A stretch of 33,308 nucleotides of DNA, taken from assembly GCA_016937215.1 (NCBI GenBank), contig JAFGWI010000067.1, positions 1-33,308 on the forward strand, in the 5' to 3' direction. Shown piece after piece: positions 16,191-24,456 of this stretch (position 1 is the stretch's first letter; every line of letters starts with the position of its first letter). The DNA comes from Spirochaetales bacterium (GTDB lineage: Bacteria > Spirochaetota > Spirochaetia > SZUA-6 > JAFGRV01). The notes beneath the pieces were generated by a model. The model had not been told where the DNA came from, searched no databases, and worked only from the letters and a program-made list of their open reading frames with translations. The position numbers were made by a program, and so were the translations under genes.

Positions 16191-16931
16191 ATGATGATCA
16201 GTCTCAAGGATTTGTCAAAAAGTTATACCAAGGTTAAGGACAAGGTTGACGCGGTAAAGAAGCTCAGCCTTGAAGTGGAAAAGGGTGAGCTCTTTGGTTT
16301 TTTAGGCCCCAACGGAGCCGGAAAAACCACGACCATCAAAATGATGATTGGCTTGCTGAATCCTGATCAGGGGCATATTGTTATTAATGGGATTGACGCG
16401 GTAAAAAACCGGCTGGCTTCAAAAAAAATCATCGGCTTTGTGCCCGAAGAGCCCCTTTTGTATGACAAAATGCGCGGCGGCGATTTTCTTTCTTTTATTG
16501 CCGATGTTTATGAGGTGGATTCCTCCAAACGCAGGAAAATTACCGAGTTGGCCGAGCTTTTTGAGATCCGCGAGAAGCTGGGCGATAGCATATCTTCCTA
16601 TTCCCATGGGATGCGCCAGAAAACCGCCATTATCGCGGCCCTTCTTCATGACCCGGAGGTGCTTATTCTTGATGAACCTATTATCGGGCTGGACCCTAAG
16701 GCGGCTTTTAATCTTAAAGATCAGCTCAAGGAACTTTGCGCAAAAGGAAAAACCATTTTTTTCTCTACCCATGTGATGGAAGTGGCGGAAAAACTGTGCC
16801 ACCGGGTTGGTATTATCAATAAGGGGGAGTTGCTGGCAGCCGCGCCTTTTGAGGAGCTCAAGGCTAAATCCGGTCATTTGGGTGCTTCTCTGGAAGAATT
16901 GTTTCTGGAGCTGACAAATGAAATTTCTTAA
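16191..16931 (+). CDS. ABC transporter ATP-binding protein
   Basis: 246 residues. Walker A GPNGAGKT (39-46), Q-loop region FVPEEPLL, signature SYSHGMRQ (136-143, H for the usual S/G), Walker B VLILDEP (157-163) and switch histidine STHVMEV (His194). Length and sequence fit the CcmA/NatA-type drug, lipid or sodium export ATPases that pair with one large permease. AAAGGA sits over the end of the preceding gene. Starts ATGATG, either codon possible. It overlaps the permease gene by 14 nt, so the two are surely made together. Confidence 0.95.
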   Translation: MMISLKDLSKSYTKVKDKVDAVKKLSLEVEKGELFGFLGPNGAGKTTTIKMMIGLLNPDQGHIVINGIDAVKNRLASKKIIGFVPEEPLLYDKMRGGDFLSFIADVYEVDSSKRRKITELAELFEIREKLGDSISSYSHGMRQKTAIIAALLHDPEVLILDEPIIGLDPKAAFNLKDQLKELCAKGKTIFFSTHVMEVAEKLCHRVGIINKGELLAAAPFEELKAKSGHLGASLEELFLELTNEIS

Positions 16932-18570
16932 ACTTGTGGGAGCGGCCCAAAGGGGCCGCGGGGTTTTTTCAATCCAATTCTACCGCGACCTGAAACAAAA
17001 GGACATGCTCTGGGTTCTGCCCTTGGCCCTTTTAGGTATACTTTCCGCGCTGGCAACCATGGGTTTTTTGATTTTTCAGCAGTTTTCAAGCTTCTATAGT
17101 CTGGGGCTTGTGCTGAATCAGCCGGCGCTTCCTTTCTTTTTTCTTACCATGGGCATCTGGGCTTTCGGCTTTTTAACTGCCATTCCTCTTGTTTTTTCGC
17201 TTCTTTACTATTCAAAGGATTTGCCCTTGCTTTTCAGTCTGCCGGTCTCAAGAGGCCAGGTGGTTTTATCCAAACTGGCTATTATCTATGGTTATTTACT
17301 GGCGATTAGTCTTGTGTTTAGCACTATGATGATAGCTGTTCTCATTAACATGGGGGCTGGAAATCCCGCACAATTTATTCTTATTGCTTTGGGTGGCTTT
17401 GTCCTGCCTCTATTTCCCATGGCCCTGGCTGTTTTTTTTGTGGCCTTTTTCCTTCGGGTGATTGATTTTCAGCGTTTCAGAATTCTATTCGAGGTGTTGG
17501 GAATGTTTCTGGCCCTTCTTTTAATTATGGGGATCAATCTGCTTTTTTCTCAAACTATGGCTGATCAAGGTTCAATGGATAATTCTTTATCGGGCCTGGC
17601 AAAAATGTTGTCAGCTCTTATCGATCGTTTTCCGCCGGCTGCCTGGGCGGCAAAAGCCCTTTCTCGTAACAGCGTGGCGGATTATTTGTTTTTTGTGATG
17701 TTTTCTGTAGCTGGTGTTTATGTGGCCTGGTTTTTTTCCACACATACCCTGGCTCACATTCTGGAAAAACAGTCATCCAAAAAGAGATCCTCTGGACGTG
17801 GTCAATATCGTTTGGCACAGACTATCGGTATTGTCCCGGCATTAATTAAAAAGGACCTTTTTATTTTAGTTTCAAACTCCACTTTTATTTTTCAGGGAAT
17901 GGGTGAAATGCTTATCCTGCCCATTTTGCTGATAATCTATAGTGTTGCTATTCCTAAAGAAGCGCTGGAGCAAATGCTTCAGGCAATTGAGGCTGTCTCT
18001 TCCTGGATGCCTTTGATTATTCTGGGGGCGGCCAGTCTTTTTACCGGCCTGACCAGTTTTGGCTGCACCACCATAAGCCGGGAAGGGAAAAGCATCCAGC
18101 TGCCTTTAAGTTTGCCCCTTTCTGGCCATGTTCATTTTAAGGCTAAAATGATACTTCATCTGGCGATTTATGGCAGCATTTTTGTGATCGACAGTTTTAT
18201 TCTAACGCTCCTGTTTCAGCTTAGCCTGGCCCAATGGCTCATCTTACTGCCCGCAGGCTTGATACTGGTGTTCATTTCATTTACAGTTGGTTTGTGGATA
18301 GATTTTTCCCGGCCTGTTCTGAACTGGAATCATCCCATGGAAGCGGTTAAAAATAATTTGAATGTGCTTATTAACATGGGAATACTCATGGCATATATGG
18401 CTGTGTTAGGCTTGGGGTGCTACGCCCTGGTGGCTTATTTTCATCTATCTCATGAAATTGTTTTAACCGGCCTGACTGTGTTTCTTGTTTTCCCGGCCAA
18501 ATTGCTTTATGAGAAACTTAAAAACCGGGCTGTGCAGTTTTATTCTGCCGGTTATCCGGGTTCGGGTTAA
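16918..18570 (+). CDS. ABC transporter permease
   Basis: 550 residues with about twelve hydrophobic segments, in two halves separated by a cytoplasmic stretch near 285-305 (basic, KQSSKKRSSGRGQYR). The first half includes FGFLTAIPLVFSLLYYSKDLPLLFSLPVS cut by the LP-LL-FSLPVSRGQ loop typical of ABC-2 type exporters that couple to NatA-like ATPases. The second half repeats a similar loop (IQLPLSLPLSG), suggesting an internal duplication. It overlaps the ATPase gene; GGAG lies 8 nt upstream. Substrate unknown; its place behind an ECF sigma factor suggests export under envelope stress. Confidence 0.85.
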   Translation: MKFLKLVGAAQRGRGVFSIQFYRDLKQKDMLWVLPLALLGILSALATMGFLIFQQFSSFYSLGLVLNQPALPFFFLTMGIWAFGFLTAIPLVFSLLYYSKDLPLLFSLPVSRGQVVLSKLAIIYGYLLAISLVFSTMMIAVLINMGAGNPAQFILIALGGFVLPLFPMALAVFFVAFFLRVIDFQRFRILFEVLGMFLALLLIMGINLLFSQTMADQGSMDNSLSGLAKMLSALIDRFPPAAWAAKALSRNSVADYLFFVMFSVAGVYVAWFFSTHTLAHILEKQSSKKRSSGRGQYRLAQTIGIVPALIKKDLFILVSNSTFIFQGMGEMLILPILLIIYSVAIPKEALEQMLQAIEAVSSWMPLIILGAASLFTGLTSFGCTTISREGKSIQLPLSLPLSGHVHFKAKMILHLAIYGSIFVIDSFILTLLFQLSLAQWLILLPAGLILVFISFTVGLWIDFSRPVLNWNHPMEAVKNNLNVLINMGILMAYMAVLGLGCYALVAYFHLSHEIVLTGLTVFLVFPAKLLYEKLKNRAVQFYSAGYPGSG

Positions 18571-18575
18571 GGGTG

Positions 18576-18690
18576 TTATTCTGAACGCGGCGAAGCGGAC
18601 TGAAGGATCTTGATTGGCGTGAAGCAAGTATTTTAGCGAACCAAGCCTTTAACGCCACGAGATCCTTCGTCGTTCCTCCTCAGGATGACA
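18576..18690. repeat. REP-like inverted pair (TTCTGAAC family)
   Basis: TTATTCTGAACG...GAAGGATCT at 18576-18610 is answered in reverse by GATCCTTCGTCG...CAGGATGACA at 18661-18690, and GGCGT/ACGCC pairs continue inward. The whole can fold as one long imperfect hairpin just past the permease stop. It resembles widespread TCATTCTGAACGAAG-type dispersed repeats. Confidence 0.7.
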
Positions 18691-18711
18691 TGGATTGGCC
18701 TGCTCCTGCCG

Positions 18712-18751
18712 TTATTCTGAACCTGGCGAAGCGGAGTGAAGAATCTCAGTT
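18712..18751 (+). repeat. REP-like repeat, second copy
   Basis: TTATTCTGAACCTGGCGAAG then AGTGAAGAATCTCAGTT. The last 17 bases (18735-18751) are identical to 33113-33129. Confidence 0.75.
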
Positions 18752-18998
18752 AACACTAAGCATATCGCTTGTCTGATAAAGTGGTCACTCCGATGACAGA
18801 ATGAATAGCATACAAGAAAAAGTAATTTCTTCGCTGTTTCTCTTCAGAATGTACGGTGACAATTGATAGCATTTCGCATCAGCGCTGAGTAGTTAAGAAC
18901 TTTTAATACTTAAATTAAACTGGACCACAAGAAGCTTTAAGTGGCTTTTTCTGCTTTTTCAAGATTGACAAGAATGAGCTTGTTCCCTATGCTGAACC

Positions 18999-20207
18999 AT
19001 GAAGTATAGACAATTCGGTTCAACGGAATTCAAGGTTTCGGCCCTTGGTATGGGCTGTATGAGGCTTCCAACCATGAGATTCTGGCCCCTTCAGGTTGAT
19101 TATAAAAAAGCCATGCGTCTTATTCGGAAAGCAGTGGATTCAGGTGTTAATTATTTTGACACTGGCTGGCCTTATCATTTGGGCCAGAGCGAAAAGGTGC
19201 TGGGAATGGCCCTGGCTGGCGGCTATCGCGAGAAAGTCCATTTGGTGACCAAGCTTCCAATGTTTATGGTTTCCAAAGCAGATGATTTCGATCGCTTTCT
19301 TCACGGCCAGCTTGAAAAACTACAGACCAACTATCTTGACACTTACCTGTTTCACAGCATGGACAAGGGCAATTTCAGAAAAGTGGTGGATTTTAAGCTG
19401 ATTGATAAAATGGAAAAGGCCCGGGAAAAGGGATTGATCAAGTATATTGGTTTTTCATTTCATGACACCCTGCCGGTTTTTAAACAGATTGTGGATTATT
19501 ACCCTTGGGATGTGGTCCAGATTCAGTATAATTATCTTGACACCAGCAAGCAAGCAACGACTCAAGGCCTTGAATATGCCTACAGTAAAAATATGGCAGT
19601 GGTGATAATGGAACCTCTGAAAGGTGGTCTTCTGGCTAATCCGCCCCAGGATGTGATGGATCTTCTGGAAAAGGCCCAAAATAATCGGAAGCCCGTTGAA
19701 TGGGCCCTTCGATTTCTTTGGGATAAAAAAGAAGTGTCTGTGGTGTTGAGCGGCATGGGAAGTGAAAAAATGCTTGATGAGAATTGTGCCTATGCACATG
19801 ATGCCGGGCCGGGCTGCCAAAGCGAAGCTGATACTGCTGTGCTTGGATCGGTGGTGGAGATTTACGAAAAACAGATAGCTATTCCCTGCACAGCCTGTCA
19901 ATATTGCATGCCCTGTCCTTTTGGTGTGAATATTCCTGAAAATTTTGCCTTAATGAACGCGGTGAATATAAAAATTAGTAATTTGCAGGACCGCATTTTT
20001 CGCTGGCTGGATAAAAGAAAATACAAAAAAATGGCCAGTGTCCGGGAAAAGGTTAATAAAAACAAACCTGACGGGAATGCTTCGTTATGTACACGCTGCG
20101 GCCAGTGTCTTTCCAAGTGTCCCCAGTCTATTAATATTCCCGATGAATTGGCAAAATGCCACCAGGTGTTGGGTCCAAAAAAAAGCACAGCTAAACTGAC
20201 CAAGTGA
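18999..20207 (+). CDS. Aldo/keto reductase with two C-terminal 4Fe-4S motifs
   Basis: 402 residues. Residues 1 to about 285 form an aldo/keto reductase barrel with the catalytic tetrad visible as Asp54, Tyr59 (FDTGWPYH), Lys85 (VTKLP) and His119 (FHS). The C-terminal 110 residues add a ferredoxin-like part with C297-x2-C300-x2-C303-x2-C306-P and C364-x2-C367-x2-C370-x3-C374-P. The second is a standard 4Fe-4S motif; the first is similar. This fused form is common in anaerobes and is thought to link the reductase to electron carriers; its substrate is unknown. No clear ribosome site precedes the ATG. It stands alone, with long spacers on both sides. Confidence 0.92.
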   Translation: MKYRQFGSTEFKVSALGMGCMRLPTMRFWPLQVDYKKAMRLIRKAVDSGVNYFDTGWPYHLGQSEKVLGMALAGGYREKVHLVTKLPMFMVSKADDFDRFLHGQLEKLQTNYLDTYLFHSMDKGNFRKVVDFKLIDKMEKAREKGLIKYIGFSFHDTLPVFKQIVDYYPWDVVQIQYNYLDTSKQATTQGLEYAYSKNMAVVIMEPLKGGLLANPPQDVMDLLEKAQNNRKPVEWALRFLWDKKEVSVVLSGMGSEKMLDENCAYAHDAGPGCQSEADTAVLGSVVEIYEKQIAIPCTACQYCMPCPFGVNIPENFALMNAVNIKISNLQDRIFRWLDKRKYKKMASVREKVNKNKPDGNASLCTRCGQCLSKCPQSINIPDELAKCHQVLGPKKSTAKLTK

Positions 20208-20593
20208 GAGGGCCTTAGCCTTTAGAGGATACTTTTGTCGGGCGGCATAAAGTTCGGCCGCGGTTATTTCTGGATAACGCGACAGGTTTTTTTAGCACAA
20301 ACTCTATGGTCTGCGGATTATTCATGGAGATTGTTGCCAGCCTTGAAGGCGATGTGGCTCGAGGCATTTTACTCTGGAGCAAAGGGACTCGGCAAGTTCC
20401 TGCATAAAGCTGCCTGATAATGGCTCATGTCAGGGCTTTTGCAATTAGCTCTTTATTTTTTTCAAAAACTTGGACTATGGGGTTTAGTTGTTGAAATTTC
20501 TTGAAAAATGGATTAATCTTTAGTATAGTCAATGATGAAAAAGAAAAATAATCAGGGGCAATAAAAATATCATCACAAATTCAAGGATAGCTT
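20208..20593. other. Intergenic stretch before the PAS kinase
   Basis: About 386 bases. A 60-residue open frame starting at TTG 20235 lacks a ribosome site and any recognisable family, so it is not called. No hairpin with a U-tract was seen. The AT-rich last 150 bases probably hold the kinase promoter. Confidence 0.35.
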
Positions 20594-23107
20594 ATGTCCA
20601 GTAAAAAGGACTCAATTATTAATAAAAAACAACTTGTGATGGGTCGCCTTTGGCGGTTTATAACAAAGACGGTTGTGCCTGAAAGTGAATCGCGGAATTT
20701 CCTGAATTCTCAGTTATTAGCCTTTTTGCTTGTGCTTTTTTTTCTTAGCTTTTTGGTTATTGCTTTAGTAAAGTCCTCGGTTTACGACCATTATTTTTGT
20801 CCCTGGTTTGTTTATATTGTTTTAATTTTTTCATTTATCTGCAATCGTTTCTGGTCGTACAGGGTCGCGGCGATTATAACAAATTTCATGTTGCCCTTTA
20901 TATTGTTTCTGAAATTATTGTGGTGGCCTGATTTGTTTTCTATTCAATCGCTTTTTTTTATCATTCCCGCCATTATTCTCGCCTCACTTTTGCTCGATCA
21001 GATCGAATACATTATTTATTCTGTTTTTATTCTGGTGTTTTTAGGCCTTCTGTCTTTTACCGGCCTTATTCCCCTGGAAATACACGAAGCCTTCACGGAT
21101 CCGGCAGTGATTTGTTTTTTTACGATAGTTTTTTCTCAGTTATTACGCTCACAGCTTTCGGCTGTTCAACGTCACACAATCAGTAGTGTGGAAGCTTCAC
21201 AAAGCCGCTTTCGCGATTTAGTGGAAACCACCAGTGACTGGATCTGGGAGGTAAACGCGGATGGGCGTTTTGTTTATTCCAGCCCCCAAGCCAAGGATAT
21301 TCTTGGTTATGAGACCCACGAGATTTTGGGAAAGCGCCCTACGAGTTTCATGAAGTTTGAAGATGCCAAACAAATAAGGTCTTTTTTTGAATCCCTTCGG
21401 TTCACTAAAGAACCCATATCCCATTTGCGCAGTGTCAGTATTCATAAAAACGGGTCTGAGGTGATCCTGGAATCGAGCGGTATGCCGATTCTCGGTGATA
21501 ATAATTTGTTTATGGGTTACCGGGGTATCAATCGCGACATTACCGAGAAATTCCGTATTGAACACAAGCTTATTGAAAGCGAAAAACGCTACCGGATGTT
21601 TATCAACAATTTTCAGGGCATCGCTTATGAACAGGATTTTGAATCCGGCACTCTGAGTTTGTTTGATGGTGCTGTTAAAAGTATATCCAGCTACCCCCGT
21701 ATTCAGTTTTTAAGCGGTGAAAAAAAATGGAAGGATATGATTTTTTCCGAAGATAAGGAGCTATATGAAGAAGAGGGAAGAAAATTAAGTCAACTTTCAG
21801 GTTATATGGCCAATTATGAATACCGCATTGTTTTGCCCGATTCCAGCATTCGCTGGATAAGAGAGATCTGCAAAGTGAGTAATGACCCCATTACACATAA
21901 GAAGTTGCTGCAAGGAGTTATGTTTGATATATCGGAAAGCAAATTTTTGCAGGAGAAAATCCGGCAAACTGAAAAAATTGAAGCCATTGGTTTGCTTGCC
22001 GGAGGTATAGCCCATGATTTTAATAATCAATTGGCCGGTATTGTCGGTTGTTCTGATCTGCTTCGGCTGCATCTTCAGGACAATCCGGAATTGTCTGATT
22101 TGATTGAAGCCATTCTTCTTTCGGCGCGTCGGGCTACTGATTTGACAAATCAGTTGTTGGCTTACGCGCGCAAAGGAAAATTCCAGTCTGTTGCTGTTGA
22201 TATTCATGATGTGATAAAGGAAGTATGCAAACTGCTTGAACACACCATCGATAAAAAAATCCAGATTGTCCAGGAATTTGAGGCTTTTTCAGCTGACACC
22301 ATGGGTGACCCCAGCCAGATACAAAATGCCTTGCTTAATATTTCCCTGAACGCGAGGGATGCCATGGCGGAGGGAGGAGTGCTGATTTTTCAAACTGAAA
22401 TCTTCTATTTAGATGAAGCTTTTTGTCATGCATCTTCTTTTGATATTCAACCTGGAAATTTTGTTAAAATAACAATCAGGGATAATGGTGTCGGGATGTC
22501 AGAAGATGTTATGGCGCGAATTTTTGAGCCTTTTTTTACCACAAAGGAACAAGGTAAAGGTACAGGAATGGGTTTGTCGGCTGTTTACGGTACGATCAAA
22601 AATCATAAAGGCGCGATCGAGGTTGAATCCTTGATCGGTCATGGGTCGTCCTTTACTATTTATTTGCCACTGGTGAAGTCTCCTTCAAAACCAATAGTAC
22701 CAATTAAGGTTAACACATCGATTCAATTTTGCCAGGAGTGCTGTATTCTGGTTGTTGACGATGAGCCCAGTGTTTTAAAAATGATTCGCCTGATGCTGGT
22801 TAAACTGGGCCACAGGGTTTATGTGGCAAACAATGGACGTGAAGCCATCGATATTTTTGTGAAGGACACTAAAGCCATTGATTTTATCATTCTGGATATG
22901 ATCATGCCTGTAAAAGATGGTAAGCAAACCTTCAGGGCCCTTAAAAAAATAGACCCTTCGGTGCGAGTCTTGTTGTCATCGGGTTATTCCATTAACGAAG
23001 AAGCCCAGACCCTTCTTGAAGAAGGCGCGCTGGGATTCATACAAAAACCCTTTAATCTTGAACAGATACAGAAAAAAATCCAATCCATCTTGTCCCAATC
23101 AAATTAA
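20594..23107 (+). CDS. Membrane PAS hybrid histidine kinase with receiver domain
   Basis: 837 residues. Five or six N-terminal membrane helices (about 40-190) are followed by a PAS domain (about 204-320, WIWEVNADGRFVYSS to INRDITE) and a second PAS-like domain (about 330-450). The kinase core has phospho-acceptor His474 (GGIAHDFNNQL), the N box (NALLNISLNARDAM), G1 (RDNGVGM) and G2 (GKGTGMGLS). A C-terminal receiver (about 716-833) has Asp722/Asp723, phospho-acceptor Asp768 and Lys818. The HDFNN form of the H-box is typical of kinases whose receiver is on the same chain. AAGGA lies 7 nt before the ATG. No separate response regulator lies next to it. The signal is unknown. Confidence 0.93.
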   Translation: MSSKKDSIINKKQLVMGRLWRFITKTVVPESESRNFLNSQLLAFLLVLFFLSFLVIALVKSSVYDHYFCPWFVYIVLIFSFICNRFWSYRVAAIITNFMLPFILFLKLLWWPDLFSIQSLFFIIPAIILASLLLDQIEYIIYSVFILVFLGLLSFTGLIPLEIHEAFTDPAVICFFTIVFSQLLRSQLSAVQRHTISSVEASQSRFRDLVETTSDWIWEVNADGRFVYSSPQAKDILGYETHEILGKRPTSFMKFEDAKQIRSFFESLRFTKEPISHLRSVSIHKNGSEVILESSGMPILGDNNLFMGYRGINRDITEKFRIEHKLIESEKRYRMFINNFQGIAYEQDFESGTLSLFDGAVKSISSYPRIQFLSGEKKWKDMIFSEDKELYEEEGRKLSQLSGYMANYEYRIVLPDSSIRWIREICKVSNDPITHKKLLQGVMFDISESKFLQEKIRQTEKIEAIGLLAGGIAHDFNNQLAGIVGCSDLLRLHLQDNPELSDLIEAILLSARRATDLTNQLLAYARKGKFQSVAVDIHDVIKEVCKLLEHTIDKKIQIVQEFEAFSADTMGDPSQIQNALLNISLNARDAMAEGGVLIFQTEIFYLDEAFCHASSFDIQPGNFVKITIRDNGVGMSEDVMARIFEPFFTTKEQGKGTGMGLSAVYGTIKNHKGAIEVESLIGHGSSFTIYLPLVKSPSKPIVPIKVNTSIQFCQECCILVVDDEPSVLKMIRLMLVKLGHRVYVANNGREAIDIFVKDTKAIDFIILDMIMPVKDGKQTFRALKKIDPSVRVLLSSGYSINEEAQTLLEEGALGFIQKPFNLEQIQKKIQSILSQSN

Positions 23108-23156
23108 TGGCTATGCTCTGGGGCTCACATTTTCCCAAAGCCATGGTGTTTTTTTT
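23107..23156. terminator. Probable shared terminator between convergent genes
   Basis: ATGGCT (23107-23112) pairs with AGCCAT (23139-23144), with a weaker inner TGGGG/TCCCA pairing, followed by GGTG and eight T on the plus strand. It lies directly after the kinase stop and 4 nt from the end of the methyltransferase gene. Confidence 0.5.
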
Positions 23157-23159
23157 GAT

Positions 23160-23825
23160 TTAGCCAGCGATGGAAATGGCCATACCGTCGTAACCCTTTA
23201 CGCTGACGGTTTGAATAATGGTTGATGTTAATCGGTTTTCCTGCGATAGGCCTTGAATGAATTTCCTTACACCACGAACCTTTTCGTCAGCTGTGTCAGG
23301 GTCGATGACTTCTCCTTCTCTTACAACATTATCGCTGATAATCAATGTTCCTGGTTTGCATAATTTCATGATCCAGTCCAGATAATTAGGATAATTGGGT
23401 TTGTCGGCATCCAGAAAAATCATGTCAAAGCTTGGGTTTTTTTCACCGCTCAGTTTTATTAGGCTGAGCAAAGCCGGCCCTAGCATGATTTCAATTTTAT
23501 GGGATAGTCCTGCCTTGGTAATGTTTGATTTGGCTATCTCAGCATAAAAGGGATCAATTTCCAGGCTGATAAGTTTCCCGTCTTCTGGTAATGCCTTGGC
23601 CAGATAAATAGCGCTGTAAGCGCCAAAAGTTCCGATTTCCAGAATCCTTTTGGCATTAATGGCTTTGGCCAAAATATGCAGAAACTGCCCCTGATTGGGT
23701 GACACGCTCATATCTGGTATTCCTAGGGAGTCCATGGTTTTTTCGATTTCATACAACTGGCTCGCTGTATGGTTTAGTAATTCCCGGCTGTAATGATCTA
23801 CCTTTGAAAAAACATTCTGATTCAT
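23160..23825 (-). CDS. Class I SAM-dependent O-methyltransferase
   Basis: 221 residues, the usual length for the catechol/caffeoyl-CoA O-methyltransferase-like family. SAM-binding loop LEIGTFGAYSAIYLA (62-76), acidic residue at the end of strand 2 (SLEID, 87-91), and the divalent-metal site Asp139 (FLDADKPNY) with Asp165/Asn166 (ISDNVV). It probably methylates a hydroxyl on a small aromatic substrate with Mg2+. AAGGAAG lies about 7 nt before the ATG. Single gene, convergent with the PAS kinase. Confidence 0.92.
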   Translation of the reverse strand: MNQNVFSKVDHYSRELLNHTASQLYEIEKTMDSLGIPDMSVSPNQGQFLHILAKAINAKRILEIGTFGAYSAIYLAKALPEDGKLISLEIDPFYAEIAKSNITKAGLSHKIEIMLGPALLSLIKLSGEKNPSFDMIFLDADKPNYPNYLDWIMKLCKPGTLIISDNVVREGEVIDPDTADEKVRGVRKFIQGLSQENRLTSTIIQTVSVKGYDGMAISIAG

Positions 23826-24456
23826 AATTTCTTCCTTTCACTATAGTTATAAGTATTCCTAGTCAAGGTTAGAATAGGGTTAGGAATTGATTTGCTTTTC
23901 ATTAATATTGGATTTGTCCTGTCTTTGAACTGGAATTCATGATCCTTTGCGAGAATAGCGACTCATTTTTATGGTGTTTAGAAGAGTATATGACCGGGCT
24001 TTCAGACTGACCAGCCTTTTTTTCAATTCCCGTTAGCGATGAATCAACTGGAACCTGAAAATCCAGTGACCTCTCTGGTTCAGCCCTGTGATAAAGGTTT
24101 TTTGAATAATGCCAAAGAAATCATTTTTTTTGTGTAAATCATACTTTAGCATTATTGTTCAAATAAAAACATAAGGATATGATGACCCCATTAAAAAACA
24201 CAAAATGTAAGAAAAAAAAAGAATTGTTTATTCAGTGAAGCGTAATTTTATCATTATTCTCATTTAAAAAGCGGATTTTCCCTGTCCTTTGGAGTGTTTT
24301 AGAGGAATCAGATTGCCGGCTTTATAAAGCTGGTTTCTGGTTCGCGAAAACCCTTGCCTCAGGTATTATTCCGGCGCTGAAAAGCAGAACCTGTCAATAA
24401 GAGTTGAAATGACGAAATAATCAAAATATCTGGAATGATAATTCCTGGAGGAAAGA
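23826..24456. other. Intergenic stretch between divergent genes
   Basis: About 630 bases with no supported gene. The only structure seen is a near-perfect palindrome, CCGGCTTTATAAAGCTGG (24316-24333), about 125 bp before the large secreted protein gene, which could be an operator. Both promoters should be here. Confidence 0.35.

Larger units (their letters stand above)
18571..18998. other. Intergenic stretch with REP-like repeats
   Basis: No gene. The first 180 bases hold REP-like copies (18576-18690, 18712-18751). The remainder, to the aldo/keto reductase start, is without recognisable structure; the promoter of that gene should lie here. Confidence 0.4.

Noticed and set aside
20235-20417. 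A 60-residue open frame between the reductase and the PAS kinase.
   Set aside because: It begins with TTG, has no ribosome site and no recognisable family.
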